Assembly (NCBI GenBank): GCA_026929865.2 | Contig: CM049409.1 | Location: 7,347,452 to 7,411,451, forward strand | Length of the DNA: 64,000 bases | Direction of reading: 5' to 3' | DNA from: Hyperoplus lanceolatus | Taxonomy: Eukaryota > Chordata > Actinopteri > Uranoscopiformes > Ammodytidae | Shown here: piece by piece, positions 8,881-21,480 of the stretch | How the letters are laid out: every line of letters begins with the position of its first letter | Position numbering within the stretch: position 1 is the first letter of the stretch | Position numbers and translations under genes: made by a program | The notes under the pieces: generated by a model | Database searches by the model: none | Told to the model about the DNA's origin: nothing | Seen by the model: the letters and a program-made list of their open reading frames with translations, nothing else

Positions 8881-10296
8881 CTAGATGCCAAGAAAAGTCC
8901 TTTGGCTCTGCTGGCGCAGACCTGCTCTCAGATCGGCAAGCCGGACCCACCGCCCTCCTCTAAACTATCCTCCGTCACAAATGGATCTAGTGAGAAGGAA
9001 TCTAAATCTGGTCCTTTGAAAATGAGTGACATCGGTGTGGACGACAAGTCTAGTTTCAAACCTTATTCTAAACCTTCCGATAAGAAGGACTCGTCTTCAG
9101 GCATCTCGAGCGGAGAGAAGTCTGGTTTCCGAGTGCCGAGCGCCACCTGCCAGCCGTTTACGCCGCGGACAGGCAGCCCGCACTCCAGCACCTCAGCCTC
9201 TCCCATGCCATCGGAGGGGAAGTGTGGGGACAGGGATGACAAGAAAGATTCTGATTGTAATAAAAATGGCTCTTCGGACGGCACTGGCACCACGAGCCAC
9301 AGCAGGATAAGCGTCAGTTGTGGTGGAATTAACGTGGAGGTCAACCAACACCAGGAGACGACGCATGGCACTAAAAGCAGCTCTTCTCCTTCCCCATCGG
9401 TCACTTCTGTATCCTCCGCATCCGTTCTCGGTTCAGGACTTGTGGCGCCGGTTTCTCCTTACAAACCGGGGCAGACAGTTTTCCCCCTGCCTCCTGCCGG
9501 TATGAGCTACCCAGGCAGCTTGGCTGGGGCCTACGCCGGTTACCCTCAGCACTTCCTGTCCCACGGAGGGAGCTTGGTAAACGCACAGCTGGCCAGTATG
9601 GGCTGCAGTAAGGCTGGATCCAGCCCTATGGCCGGAGCTTCTCCACCGTCCATCATGTCGGCCAGTCTGTGCAGAGACCCTTACTGCCTCAGTTACCATT
9701 GTGCCAGTCACTTAGCGGGCGCAGCCAGCGCTTGCTCGCACGAGTCTGCGGCTGCAGCGGCCGCGAACGCCCTCAAAAACAGCTACCAACTAATGTACCC
9801 CACGCACCCCATGCACGGCGTCCATAGCTCGGCGCCATCATTTAGCGGACATCCCCTGTACCCATACGGTTTCATGCTCCCCAACGACCCTCTCCCCCAC
9901 GTTTGTAATTGGGTGTCGGCAAATGGACCTTGCGACAAGCGGTTCTCCAGCTCTGAGGAGCTTCTGAATCACCTGAGGACACACACTGCTTTTACCGGGG
10001 GGGAGAAGTTGATATCTGGTTATCCCGGGTCTTCATCACTGGCCAGCGCTGCAGCAGCGGCCATGGCCTGCCATATGCACATGCCACCGTCAGGAGGCCC
10101 AGGGAGCCCCGGGACGCTGGCTCTAAGAAGCCCGCATCATGCGTTAGGACTCAGCAGCCGCTACCATCCCTACTCCAAAAGTCCCCTGCCAAATGGCGCC
10201 CCCGTTCCCGTCCCCGCTGCCACCGGCCCATACTACTCCCCCTATGCACTGTACGGCCAGAGACTCACCACAGCATCAGCGCTTGGATACCAGTGA
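8881..10296 (+). CDS. znf503: znf503 exon 2 coding part, to stop codon
   Basis: This encodes residues 86-556 plus a TGA at 10294-10296. In order it has: the Sp motif SPLALLAQTCSQIGKP (91-106); the FKPY tetrapeptide (144-147), known in this family as a Groucho/TLE co-repressor contact; a Ser/Gly-rich low-complexity stretch (about 150-290); the buttonhead-box-like CRDPYC (349-354); an alanine run; an atypical C2H2 finger with Cys427, Cys436, His449 and His453 (C-x8-C-x12-H-x3-H); and the conserved tail ending YGQRLTTASALGYQ. The long C-x8-C loop is normal for the family, whose finger is thought to act in protein contact more than in DNA binding. The total of 556 residues is in the usual range for vertebrate Znf503. 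No frameshift or missing key residue is seen. Confidence 0.95.
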   Translation, partial: LDAKKSPLALLAQTCSQIGKPDPPPSSKLSSVTNGSSEKESKSGPLKMSDIGVDDKSSFKPYSKPSDKKDSSSGISSGEKSGFRVPSATCQPFTPRTGSPHSSTSASPMPSEGKCGDRDDKKDSDCNKNGSSDGTGTTSHSRISVSCGGINVEVNQHQETTHGTKSSSSPSPSVTSVSSASVLGSGLVAPVSPYKPGQTVFPLPPAGMSYPGSLAGAYAGYPQHFLSHGGSLVNAQLASMGCSKAGSSPMAGASPPSIMSASLCRDPYCLSYHCASHLAGAASACSHESAAAAAANALKNSYQLMYPTHPMHGVHSSAPSFSGHPLYPYGFMLPNDPLPHVCNWVSANGPCDKRFSSSEELLNHLRTHTAFTGGEKLISGYPGSSSLASAAAAAMACHMHMPPSGGPGSPGTLALRSPHHALGLSSRYHPYSKSPLPNGAPVPVPAATGPYYSPYALYGQRLTTASALGYQ

Positions 10297-10522
10297 GGAA
10301 AACACAAAAAAAGACTTTGAAAAGTTTATAGAGCCAAGAATGCAAATATAAAGACTTTTATATTAACAGCGCTAAACGTATGGGCGGAATCCGTGGACTT
10401 CAACTGTATTTATTTAAAAATGCTGGCTTAAAAGCGGGCGATAATAGCTGCAAATGGAAAAATATTTGAGCAACTCAAAAAGTGCATTATGTTGAAATTG
10501 AACTCTATAGGTAAATTGAAAA

Positions 10523-10525
<3 letters not shown>

Positions 10526-10571
<46 letters not shown>
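10526..10571. repeat. (CA)n microsatellite
   Basis: An uninterrupted CA run of about 23 units, 230 bp after the znf503 stop codon. Confidence 0.97.
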
Positions 10572-10573
<2 letters not shown>

Positions 10574-11029
10574 TAGAGTACTAATTAAAGTAGGGGTCTT
10601 CATTTCGATGTTAATTTGAAAATTGCTATGATTGTATTTGTTCTTATTCAATGTCTCCATTGAGAAGAAAAACATAATTTACATGCATGTTTGTTTCTTA
10701 AAATTTCAGAAATTGTCCACATTTTAAATTGCCGTTATTTTTCAGGTGTACATCTTGGAAAGAGAATTGGTATTTTTTTGTATGTATTCTGGAAGAAAAA
10801 TAAGAAACAATTCTGTTCCATATTTCTTTCCGTGTGCCTCATTTCTGGAGTATTGACATTAGTCAGTTTAAAATAATTCCTGCATTTATATCCCACTGAG
10901 AGTTCTTCTGTTTTTTAAAAATGGATAAATACATTATTTCAGAATTTCAAAAACACATACTTATTTTGCAGACTGTCATACTTTTCAAAACAATTCATTG
11001 GTGTCTTATCAAGATATAATGTGATTATC

Positions 11030-11095
11030 TTCCTTTCTTCTTCTTTCCTTTTCTTTCTTTTTTTCTTTCTATCTATATTTCTTTCTCTTTCCGTC
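11030..11095. repeat. polypyrimidine (CTTT)n-like tract
   Basis: An imperfect C/T tract with CTTT units (TTTCTTCTTCTTTCC, TTTTCTTTC and similar). Confidence 0.8.
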
Positions 11096-11199
11096 TATTA
11101 GTTTACATGCCAAATAACTGAGAAGCTTTAAACGTTTACTTTTATCAGAGCACACGTGTTATAAAGTTTAAATTGAATGCAACCTGACTGAGAGTGGGA

Positions 11200-11201
<2 letters not shown>

Positions 11202-11277
<76 letters not shown>

Positions 11278-11280
11278 TGA
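11202..11280. repeat. (GT)n followed by (GA)n
   Basis: A GT run of about 32 units (11202-11265) is followed by GAGAGAGAGAGTGAGAGAG. Confidence 0.97.
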
Positions 11281-11600
11281 GAGAGTATGTGTGTGTATAT
11301 ATGCGCGCAGGGTTGAACGGGCTTTTTTAAGGGAAGTTGTATCAGATCAATAACATTACTTGTAATTTTGTCAACAACTATTCAAAAAGAGGTCTTCCGT
11401 TCTTCCGCAAAACAGAACTCCAATAGGCTATAGGCTATGTTAAATACACCAGGAAAAACAACAACAGTGTGACACAGAGCAGATTTTTGATGTGGGTTTT
11501 AAAAATCATGAGCACAGTTATGAATTTCAAATTGCAAAAATTAAAAAACATAAAATGAAAAAATTCAAATCTCTGAATTAAAACATTGTCTCGATTTCAG

Positions 11601-12886
11601 GTTTAATGCACTATAGGTTGTACAAGCGTCTTGAAAGGTCTTTTTATTTTATTTAAGATGAGCTGTGGTGGGCAATACAAGCAACACTGATGTTCCGACA
11701 GGGTGATAGTTCAACGTGAAGGACATTAACTGGCTTATGTCTAGAATTGGGATTGTTTATTTTGATTTGATGATATCGTCACGGGGATGCTTTTATTTCA
11801 TCTGCATTTGATAATCTCATCCACTTGTAAATCTAATGTACACACAACTACATTTGTTATTAAAAAAAAGTTCTGACAAAGTTGTGGGGTTTTCATGCAG
11901 GTGCAAACACTCACGAATTTGCAAAGACCATGCGCATATTTAATTATATATATATTTTTAATGAGTCGGTTACAAAGAACATCCCACATGAACGATTCAA
12001 TTCGTTTTATCACGTCGTCTATTTCTATTTTCATGCTGATTTTAACGGCATTGAACTACTTATTTCTCTCATGAAATTCACTTAGGCCTATTAGAAAAAT
12101 CAGCTGCATATTTAAGCTTCTTGACTTTTAATATAGGCTATGGAACACTTTTAAAATCGAAATCGGGGCACTGATAATCGAGTTTAGAGAGCCTCAATGA
12201 ATTTTCCATGGGTGCTTAAAAAAAAGAAAAAGTCGAATATTTGTTTGCATGCATATCCTCGCTATCTTCGAGTCTAAAACTTTGTACGTAGGTATTTGAG
12301 TCCGTAAGGACATATTGTTGACCCAGATGTGTTACAATAAGACCTGCTCAGCTCTGCTGTCCTTCTAACGCACAGCGGTTAATCAGACTAAACGAAGCCC
12401 TCTCATAGTGTGCATGAGGCCCACACGCGTCCTAAACTGATGTAATGACGGTGAAAGGGAGCAATTTCCATTTCTACCCACATCATGGTGGCTGTGCTCG
12501 GAGGGTCCCGATGGAAGGCAATTTATCATGTGCCCCTCCCCCTGGCCCTGTCACTGGAGGAACAGGCAGGCACATGTGCGCATGAATTACCAACCCTCCC
12601 ACCCACCTACCCAGCCCTCCCCTCTCTCTCTCTCTTTCTCTCTCTCTGGGGGCTTGACACAGAGGAGAGAGAACATGGAGGATTAGAGTATGCAAGAGTA
12701 TTAAAGTGCATGTTCACTTTGTCCATCAAGGCCTGAGAGTGCTATAGGTGTTCGAGGGGCTGTGAAGGAGAAAAACATAGGAGAACCACAGCATGATGGT
12801 AAATGTTTGATATTTAACAATTGAAACAAAAAACAAGGATTTAAATAATTTTAATTCACAAGTTGCTTGATCTGATTTTCATGGAT
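11601..12886. other. intergenic, nothing but a short CT tract
   Basis: A/T-rich DNA with no supportable exon. A (CT)n tract lies at 12621-12647. The stretch at 12400-12600 is more G/C-rich but has no recognised content. Confidence 0.45.
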
Positions 12887-13218
12887 TTAAAGGTGTACTG
12901 TACAGCTGTAGGAGAGGGGGGTTTGTTTCCATAACACACTTACTCTGTAATAATTACACATGTAATTCTTAGCATTGAATAATTCTATAATCATAAATCA
13001 AAAAACTAAATAATTTTGAGGCGCCTGATATTCAAACATAAGCCTAGAATATGTTTATAAGCAAAGCTGTTATAAACAACAATAGTGAAACAGAGAATAT
13101 TAAAGTAGCTTTTTAACTTCAGACAGTGTTCCAGGGAGCTAACTTCTGTTTAAAAAGTTATGACGAGGAGATATTTTACATTTTCTGACACACCCAAAGT
13201 TATGTATTGCACCTTTAA
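12887..13218. mobile_element. MITE-like element
   Basis: The left end TTAAAGGTGTACTGTA and the right end, read in reverse as TTAAAGGTGCAATACATAA, form an imperfect terminal inverted repeat (TTAAAGGTG[T/C]A) around 332 bp of A/T-rich non-coding DNA. Target duplications are not clear. Ends of this kind are frequent in teleost MITEs; superfamily is not assigned. Confidence 0.45.
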
Positions 13219-13822
13219 CAGGGATCGTATTAATCAAATATATAATCTGTAGGCGGTCTTGGAAGGGAACAAGCAGGTCAATGAGCTACAGTGTAAGGGA
13301 GGTGTACCTAATCTGGCCCAGTTAACGTTAACCATGAAAGGTCAAAGTTGTTGTTTTTCATGGGATCAGAGCTTTTCCACATAAAAATAGTTCGGTATCT
13401 CAAATTGCAATTGCTGCACCATGTAGCAGTATGAGGCAGTATTGCATGACTTAGCTGCTCTATGGAATTGGCACTCAAGACAAGTTAAAGAGATTGGAAG
13501 TGATTGACTTACTGAAGAAGATGTTAAGTTAGATGCTTACCTGAGTTTGAAGTATAGACCACTGCCTCACATGTCTGCTTCTGCCTGTTTGTCATAACAA
13601 TTGAACATACATATTTTAGGCTAGCTGTAATAACACTGGACAAAACACAGTCATCAAACTATTTCAAAATTTTTACAAAAACTGAATTATTTACAAAAAG
13701 GTACCAGGCTTCTTCAGATTTTCCGTCAAGGCCTACAGCAGCCATTTTAGATTCTTGAGACATATTTGCATCTGCAGAGAAAGGGATAGACACTGCAGGA
13801 AACCTGGCAGGACATCTGGCAA

Positions 13823-13823
13823 G

Positions 13824-13854
<31 letters not shown>

Positions 13855-13880
13855 ATGCGTGCGTGCGTGCGCGTGCGGGG
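13823..13880. repeat. (GT)n/(GTGC)n compound repeat
   Basis: A GT run passes into repeated GTGC units with one GCATGC interruption. Alternating purine-pyrimidine throughout, so potentially Z-forming. Confidence 0.95.
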
Positions 13881-14164
13881 GAGCCCAGGAGGACGTGACT
13901 CACACACCTAACCCCATATTCAACCCTACTGAATTACCACCACTAAAGCTGTCATTAGTGGGTGTGTGGCACAATATAAAGACATGCCGTCCGTCCGTCT
14001 GCAGTGGCATGTCTATAGTTTGGGTAACAGCTGTGTCAAGAAGGGGAAGCTGCTGTAATGTTCAACCCCATGCCAGACATAAGTCAAAGAGCGATTATTA
14101 ACTTTTATGTTATGTGTGGTTGTTTTTATCAGACTGCAATTACAATGCAAAGGCACTCAGTAAT

Positions 14165-14180
14165 GGGGGGGGGGGGGGGG
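14165..14180. repeat. poly-G run
   Basis: Sixteen consecutive G bases, a G-quadruplex-prone homopolymer. Confidence 0.95.
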
Positions 14181-14630
14181 ACCAAGGCAGATCAATATTG
14201 GCTTTGTTTGCACTACTTTATGGATATTTCTTTACCTGCAATTAGGTTTTTATAAGTATGGATTGCTTGCATTTTGATAATACATCTACTTACTGTATCT
14301 ACCACAGAGCATGGTCTTTGTCTGTTACCATCTCAACCTTCACGTGTATCTAGCACTACGCATCGCATGTACCTGTACCTCTGTGACGCCTTTGCACTCC
14401 AATAAGCAGTAAAAAGGTGTCATCTTAGCCGGAACACCCGGGCTGTCATTATCTCACTGTGTGATTTATGGTGATACGGGCTGTTGAAGTGTCTGCTGCT
14501 TTTGTGATGGTGGTAATGAAGCCATAAAGTGAGTAGCAGCAAGAAACAAAGCAGCGACTCGGTGGTCGTAACCAGATCTCACTGCATCAGGAAAATCCAT
14601 ATACCGAATCAACCCATTATCCAGGAGATT

Positions 14631-14996
14631 TAAAGCTAGAGTGCGTAAGTTGTTTCATATAAATGAATGTCTGTTACATTCCAGCCATTGACAAACGAGT
14701 TGACACCAAGTTGATTAAGTCTATATCATCTCCACAAAACTCTTTCTGTATTTCTCAGTATGGCAGCGTTTGCAAACTGGTGTCACCCCCTGACACTGAT
14801 GCAGGAGCTCAGAATTATCCCTAGAGTTGGTTCAGTTGTTGATTCTACTGCTAAGAAATAACCTGGATGTACAGCAGAAGGTATAAATCCACACGCGATC
14901 ACAGACGGCTTACCTCTTGTAGATGCACCAACGGTGTTGTTGTAATTACTCAGAATTCCTCTTGGGGGTGACAGAATTTACGCACTGTAGCTTTAA
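14631..14996 (-). mobile_element. MITE family 1, copy A (inverted)
   Basis: Starts TAAAGCTAGAGTGCGTAAGT and ends ACGCACTGTAGCTTTAA, giving terminal inverted repeats of about 18 bp. The interior, reverse-complemented, matches the copies at 26241 and 27569: a GTAGATG/CATCTACATGA block, CTGTACATCC, AACATTTC-like and GCAGCATTTACAAAC-type segments, and a GATTAA block. It is non-coding and non-autonomous; the transposase source is unknown. Confidence 0.7.
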
Positions 14997-17900
14997 AAAA
15001 AATAAAAATAAATATTATTTAGTCACATGTCAACACTAAAGCTGCCCCCCCCCCCCTTTCCTATGTCAGATTGATCCTAGAACGCAGTCTCCAAATGAGG
15101 GCTTCACTTGAGGTAATTTGGTTCTCAAAATCTGTGCCAGGGCAGACAAGAATCCCCCCCAGCTTTTCCATGGTTACCCTGCTCATTGATTTACAAATAT
15201 AAAGTGCTCATCCAGGTGATGTGAGGGATGTGGCGGTGTTGATCTATCCATGGCACTCAGATCTCTTACTGGCGAGACACTTTCTCGTGCTCAGACAGCC
15301 TAAATGAGGTCATTTCTGTCGGCTTTCGGTGTCTATGGCGCGCTAAGGGGTTTTAGTGGTCATATAATTTGCCCACTTCCAGATTCTGACAAAGAATATT
15401 TTATGGAAATGCACCCTTATTCCAGGCACCTTAATGGAGTGTGTTGGGAGTCGTATGCGAGCTGATGAGGTTGTTGTCTGTCACTGATGAATGCAAAAGT
15501 GCCAGAGAAAATGTCAGGGACGGAATCTGCTCCAAAGGGCTTTTTTTATCCTTCACTTGAAACCAGCAATGCTTAAGCAGTGTATCTTCCAGGGCGTTAC
15601 AGCACACACACACAATCACAAGGTTATTCTAATTGTTCGAAGCTGTATGAATACAATTGGAGACATCATACAGCATCTGTCTTTGTGCGTAGCCACCCAA
15701 TGGAACTATCAAAGACAGAGGCCTCCAGCTTGATTTGAGATAAAGGCATTGGCTTTTTTTTTGGTTTTTGACAGGTTGAGGTTTCAGTCTACCACATAAT
15801 TGCTGTCTTCTGCGGTTCTCTCCCTTCTATGAGTTAATCCCGATGCTGTGTCACTGGCCTTACATGACAGTATGAGTACATGATGTCATTTCCATGGGTG
15901 TGGGCCACCAATTACCATGACTCACATGCTAACTAACTACATAAACCCAGGTCTTCTGTCGTATTTGATGTAGATAAAACGATCCTTGGACAACAATACT
16001 ATTATATTCCCTGGAATGTCCACAACCACAATTTTAACAACTAAGGGATTGATTACTTTATGTTAAACAAAGGTCAAGTTGTTTTAATTTAACAATAACA
16101 AACTCTCCTTAAAACTGGTTTGTATTTGAATCAGGGGTTACTTATAAAAACATTATGATGTTTGATAGCCACCCCAGCCCTAAAGGTTCTTGTTAGAACC
16201 AATCGCAAATGTATATGCCATACAGTACAGAAGCATAACATTGCGTGTAAAATAAGCGTCACTTAGTGAAGTAGTTGAATTTACATTCATGATTGGTGCC
16301 AGAAAAAGTCCAAATCATTCCATCAGAAAATATAGAGTGCACAAACCTAAGCCACAACGACTATTCTGTTTCAAATGTCTAACCAAGTGATTGATAAAAC
16401 AATGCAGAAATACAAACTAAATGCATAAGAATTACAGCATCTTTCTTTAAAGCGTCATCTTATTTTTCCTATTTTTGTTGATGGATGAGATGTAAAATCA
16501 CATACTGCAAACCATTTGACAGCATAACATACATGTATATGTTAAGGTCATGCCATAAAACTGAATTAATAAATAAGGCTAATAACCATAAAATAAATTT
16601 TAAAATAAATATTGTGCCTATACAAATGGTTATAAAAATGTGCATAAGGAAATGAAATAATGCAACTGAACAGTGAACACACAATATGAAAGATAGAGTA
16701 ACTGTGTGGACCAAATCATAAATAATTTATAATAAATCACAAACACTCATATGGTTGCAAGCAACGTTTGAAAAAGTTCTCACTGTAAGGTTAACATAGC
16801 CTACTGTATATAAAAATGATTAAAGTTGACTTGGGCAGGACTCACAAACTGAGAAAAATACATTTATCTTAGTAGTCTGGCTCATACCTCAAAATATTTG
16901 CTTACAAGTTCAATAATAGTTAGCTTGGGGCCAAAACATGCATGTTAGTGACTGAGCTCTATGTGAAAGCTACTTAAAATGACCCTGCCACGTTTATATT
17001 GTAAACAAATGCAGATGTGTACATGTTGCTACTGCACTCAACATTATGATTTCTCTCAAACACAAAATGTTGATGTGTTTTTTTTATTGATTGTGCATTT
17101 TTTGATGCAGTGAGAAATGTATCTTAGACATTCCCAGCCATTTATAACAGCGCTGTATAGCCACGACATGTGTTGCCTTTGACTATTTGACTTTTTTCTT
17201 TAGTGGAAAGTCATGGAAGTCCTCCTAGCTTGATCCACCTACGCATACAAACTAATGGCTGGATGCGGCAAGCTCAGGCACATACTCAAAGAGATTTTCA
17301 AAGGAAATCACAAACTGACGTGGGCGTACATTGAGTCAAGTTGAAGGAAAGTGGATACAACCAAAAGTTCCATTAAAAAAACTTAACACATTTTTGGCAG
17401 TGGTAGGCTAGCCGTAGGGTTTGGCTGATGGGGGAAATTTGGTTGTCAGTGTCAGGGGGTGGCTAACCTCTGCTCTTTTATGTTTTCAATATGTTCCCTC
17501 TTTCAGTTGCAAATGAAAGCCTTTTGTTTTCTCACACACATCTATCATTTGGCTTTGGAAGAGAGCTAAATGATACCAATTTAGCCGAAAATACAAACAG
17601 TTCAACTCATTTTCGATGTTGTTTTGAGCATTGTGCTTGTGCAGCAAGCCTACAGTGTTTTGTTCAGGCAATAAAGTGAATATTGAAAAAAAAGGAACCA
17701 AAATTATTAACACAATTAGCACAGTGTGATTTCACTACACATGCCAATTATCACTATTGAATTCATACAAACAAGATCCATTGGTACTCCATGAAAAGCC
17801 TCTGCTTTGATTGTTGTCGGCTAAAATTAGCATAATTTTCATTTAGCTAAAGCCACCCTCTCCAACACAGCTATCAGTTCTACTAATAGAGATTTGGCTC

Positions 17901-18450
17901 ATTCAAAATATGACAAGATTTCACCAAATAACATGAATATTATATTAACATTAAAAATAAATCGTATGAACTGTGCTCTGTGCTAATGAGTGACTATTGC
18001 ACTTGAGTGAAAACAAGTTTGTTAGTAACAACAACACACACAGTTGTCTTTGTGTTTGCCTCCAAATCCCACCTCAGCAGCTGTTTTTTTTTGCTTGTTG
18101 GATAACAGAATGGGGGCATTAATAGTTCCCTGTATAATGGCGGCACTCCATAGGACCATTATCCAATTTATAGGAACCACTGAAGTCCTAGAGCCCGTCT
18201 GTATACAGGGGGGAAAGGAAGTGAACACTCCACCATGATATTCTCCAGAGTTTCCTGGTTGGAGCACAAAGTGTGAAAAACAGCAATATATAACACTTAG
18301 GTGATTTATGAGAGCTATATTTATCACACTGATATAAACTATTCAACTATTACCAGCCTCCACATTACTCCGGCAATTCATTCATGTCAGTGGTCCAAAC
18401 AATTCCCCCGTCTACGTTACTACACCAACCACCAGAACCGAGCTACTTCT
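14997..18450. other. gene desert segment, no exon
   Basis: Contains a C run (15045-15057). The less A/T-rich stretches at 15170-15420 and 15830-15950 (CATGACAGTATGAGTACATGATGTCA, AATTACCATGACTCACATG in parts) may be regulatory. The part from 15960 to 18040 is A/T-rich with nothing recognised. Confidence 0.4.
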
Positions 18451-18459
18451 CTCTGCTCT

Positions 18460-18690
18460 ATGCCCGCATGACTTTCAATAGAGACTTCTCCAAGGAAATA
18501 AGGGGACATTTCTCGACTCATCCGCATGCAATAAGTGATGATGCGGGGATGTATCTCACATTGATCTGAGGCATTTCAGGGGAGCCGGGCGTATTAAGAA
18601 AGGAGCGAGCTAGACTAAGGGGCCTGACTGGGAGACAAATTGGGCCAGACGTACGGCAACACAGCCCCAGGAAATATGGGAGCCCGGATC
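18460..18690. promoter_or_regulatory. candidate conserved regulatory element
   Basis: A non-repetitive, GC-balanced block with CATCCGCATGCAATAAG, GTGATGATGCGGGGATG and CGGGCGTATTAAG motifs, set in A/T-rich DNA. No ORF or repeat explains it. The call rests on appearance only. Confidence 0.25.
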
Positions 18691-21230
18691 ACTTTTATTG
18701 CTTTAATGCATTTTAGTGTTAACTGAGAAATTGAACCTCAAATTACCTACAATCCATTTGTTTTCCCCACCCCCCCTCTCTTGTTGTTGTCTTCCGCCCT
18801 GCCGAAAAGTATATAGTAAAAGCTTTAAAAGGCAAACTTTCCCATGTATTCCTTTAGAAATAAGTTGCTTATTCAAAATAGTAGGGCTACATTATAATGT
18901 AAAAAGCAGGATTTATTTTTTTATTCCCGTCTAGATGATAGGATTATAGGGACATTATCTCAGAGGGAGAAGGAAACATGTAACATATTTAACAATATAA
19001 CCACCGCATATTTGTTTGTAGGTGATTACATTTACAAGAAAATAAACAAAGACAAAGGGAACAAAAATGTAAAGTAGCTATAAATCATCTTTTAAGAGTT
19101 CCAGTAAGTTTCACAGATAGTGCTGAACTGAAGTTGTGGGTTTGTGGGCACACACCTGAGTTCCACAGGGAAGGAGATGGGAGTTGGTGACACGATTGTA
19201 CATGGGGATAATGTGTTTGGAAGAGGGTCAACTACACTTGGCCAAATGGACCATGTCATGTGACAGCTCAAGAAGACCTGTGCCGTCCATATTCATTTCC
19301 CTTGGCTACGGTAGAACAGATACTCAGAGAGTCATACCGACAGTCCTTCTCAGCTGCAGACCACATGGCGCAGTGTCTGCCTGTAAAACGTTCTACCTCT
19401 CTTGGCTGATGCAGTTGACACTGTAACACTTTATGTAGTGAGTTTGACAGAATGTCAGGACAACTTCTCTGCACTATTCCTAATTATTTATATTTGACTT
19501 TATTTGGTTGTAACTGACTGCACCCGAAGACACTCAAAATAACAAGTTAAAAAGTCCCTCGTATAATGCACAGTATTTAAACAGTGGAGATTTATGTGTG
19601 CGATGCTCCACATACCCCCAGAGTTTGGACGAAGTGCAACCGTTTTTATGTGACAAGAAACTGGATTTTCTCTCTACCACGTGACTGGATGTTATAGGGT
19701 TTTTTGTGTAGACAAACGTGCCATACACTGAACTGCTCCCCGTATGGACACACAGTCTATGCATTAGCTAGGAGTGTTTATGAATGATGAATTCTGAAAT
19801 AGCAGATTTTCTTTAGATCGGAAGTTGAAAAAAAGCAAGCTACCTACCTTTAACGCGTTAAATATTATGAGAGCAAATAACTTAAGCATGCACACATAGG
19901 GCACACCCAAGGAGTCAATCATAAAATAAACAGATGAACTCTACCGGAAATGATAGAAAAAAAAAACTGTCACCGGGATGATTCTCACCACAAAGAAAGC
20001 TGGGAAAGACAAGTGAAGGGATCTTTGGCAAACCTTAGGTAAATAAGAGGAATCAGGGCGTCGAACATCCAGGTAATAACTGATGTTAGGACTTGGCATT
20101 TGCTCCGACACGCATTTGAGACAGGAACATTAAAAGATATCCACCGTTTGACAGGTATCACCGTTCCCCCCAGGCAAGAAGGATTCTCATTTTGATGAGT
20201 GTGTCAGTCACATTGAAGCCTGTCGACAAGCCAGATCTCAAGCACAGGGCGTTCAGGAATAACTTTTGCCTCAAAAAAATATATACAAATGGAATATTTG
20301 AATAGGCGTGTGAAGGAAGATTGATTATGGCTATAAACTACAAAAAATTGTTTAGTTTGGGCTTTCTCGTCAGTAGTCTGTGCATCGTTTTTGTGAGGCT
20401 TAACACAGTCCTGAAGAGCTTTTCCCGACTGCCTCAATCTTTGAAATAACAATGCGGAAAAGCGTTGATTTGAACCATAACATAAGGGCCCCCAAACGCT
20501 TCCAGTGTACACATAGGGCTCAATGCTCAGCAGAATGCAACCGTAGGAATTCCCAAAATGGATCATTCATAATCAACTTCAATGAATTAGTTTTGACTGA
20601 AGTCGACAGGGCTGCGGAGAGACAGGCGGACGGCACGTGGGTTTTAAATGCCACGCTCAGCGCCCGAGTGTGAATAGTCGCTCTGTGTGCATTTTTTCAC
20701 TCCTGCGTGTGCCATGTTCTGTATATGGCGCTCACGCTGATTTACTACCCTCTCCCAGCTAAATAATTTACAAGGATATGGCTCTCTGTGCTTTTTAATG
20801 GTGGTTGTATAGACCTGCTTGCCTTTAAAAATGTTCCACAGGCAAGCCCAAGCCATATGCTGGATGGATGGGAGACCTCTCAACACTGATTAATAAGCTG
20901 CTCAGCACTTCACTGTAAAACAGGGTGTCAGGAAACTGTGTATGTATTTGCGAGTAGGCCTCCGTCCGCCTCTCGGCAGGCGACTGTATTAGAAAAATAG
21001 GTCTGTTTCATAATTTGATGTTTGATTTAACCACAGCGTTCACATGGGAGCACCATTGTGAAATATGAGTAGGTCTGTTTTATTTGGCAAATGTTTGCAT
21101 GTGTCGATCTGAATGCCGCTTTCAAAAGGAACACAGCGGCCGGCTCTTTGTGGGAGGCCATAGTCCAGTGGTCTGCAAACAAAAGCCAAAGAATATCATT
21201 CATTACTCTGTCATTCATACTTCATTTCAT
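18691..21230. other. gene desert segment, no exon
   Basis: Mixed unique DNA. No repeat family, RNA gene or spliced exon is recognised. GC-balanced patches at 20580-20720 and 20740-20900 may be regulatory. Confidence 0.4.
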
Positions 21231-21234
21231 GTAA

Positions 21235-21480
21235 GGCCGCCAATCAAAAAGGCATTGTTCTTTTAAATAATACTGTATTATTCACCGTTAATGTTTATTG
21301 TGTCTGGCGGTTCATTGAATTTTGTGCATATTCTTTTCAGAAAAGGAGACTTGATATGCAAACAATTAATCATCCGAGGGTTTACTTTGGAGCACCTGTT
21401 GATTGTGCTCTCCGATAAGGATGGAGCCACCCATTCTTTTGGTGAATGCACACTCGTACAGCACACAACTGCAAATGGCA
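21235..21480. promoter_or_regulatory. candidate conserved regulatory element
   Basis: Contains GCCGCCAATCAAAAAGGC, a POU octamer-like ATATGCAAAC (21354-21363) directly followed by an AATTAATCATCC homeodomain cluster, and GTTGATTGTGC. The octamer plus homeodomain pairing in non-repetitive DNA suggests an enhancer. Not confirmed. Confidence 0.33.

Larger units (their letters stand above)
10297..11600 (+). other. znf503: znf503 3' UTR and downstream flank
   Basis: A/T-rich sequence after the stop codon. No canonical AATAAA was seen in the first 1.3 kb. ATTAAA variants occur at 10584-10589, 11540-11545 and 11577-11582, so a short or a long 3' UTR is possible. A (CA)n tract at 10526-10571 and a (GT)n tract at 11202-11265 would both lie in the long form. 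The true end needs cDNA evidence. Confidence 0.5.
13219..14630. other. intergenic with simple repeats and one candidate element
   Basis: No exon is seen. The stretch at about 14420-14560 (GGGCTGTCATTATCTC, GTGATTTATGGTGATACG, GGTAATGAAGCCATAAAG) is non-repetitive and resembles conserved regulatory DNA. Confidence 0.35.

Noticed and set aside
9063-9404. 113-codon minus-strand frame opposite znf503
   Set aside because: It is a shadow of the GC-rich znf503 exon 2 and has no independent evidence.
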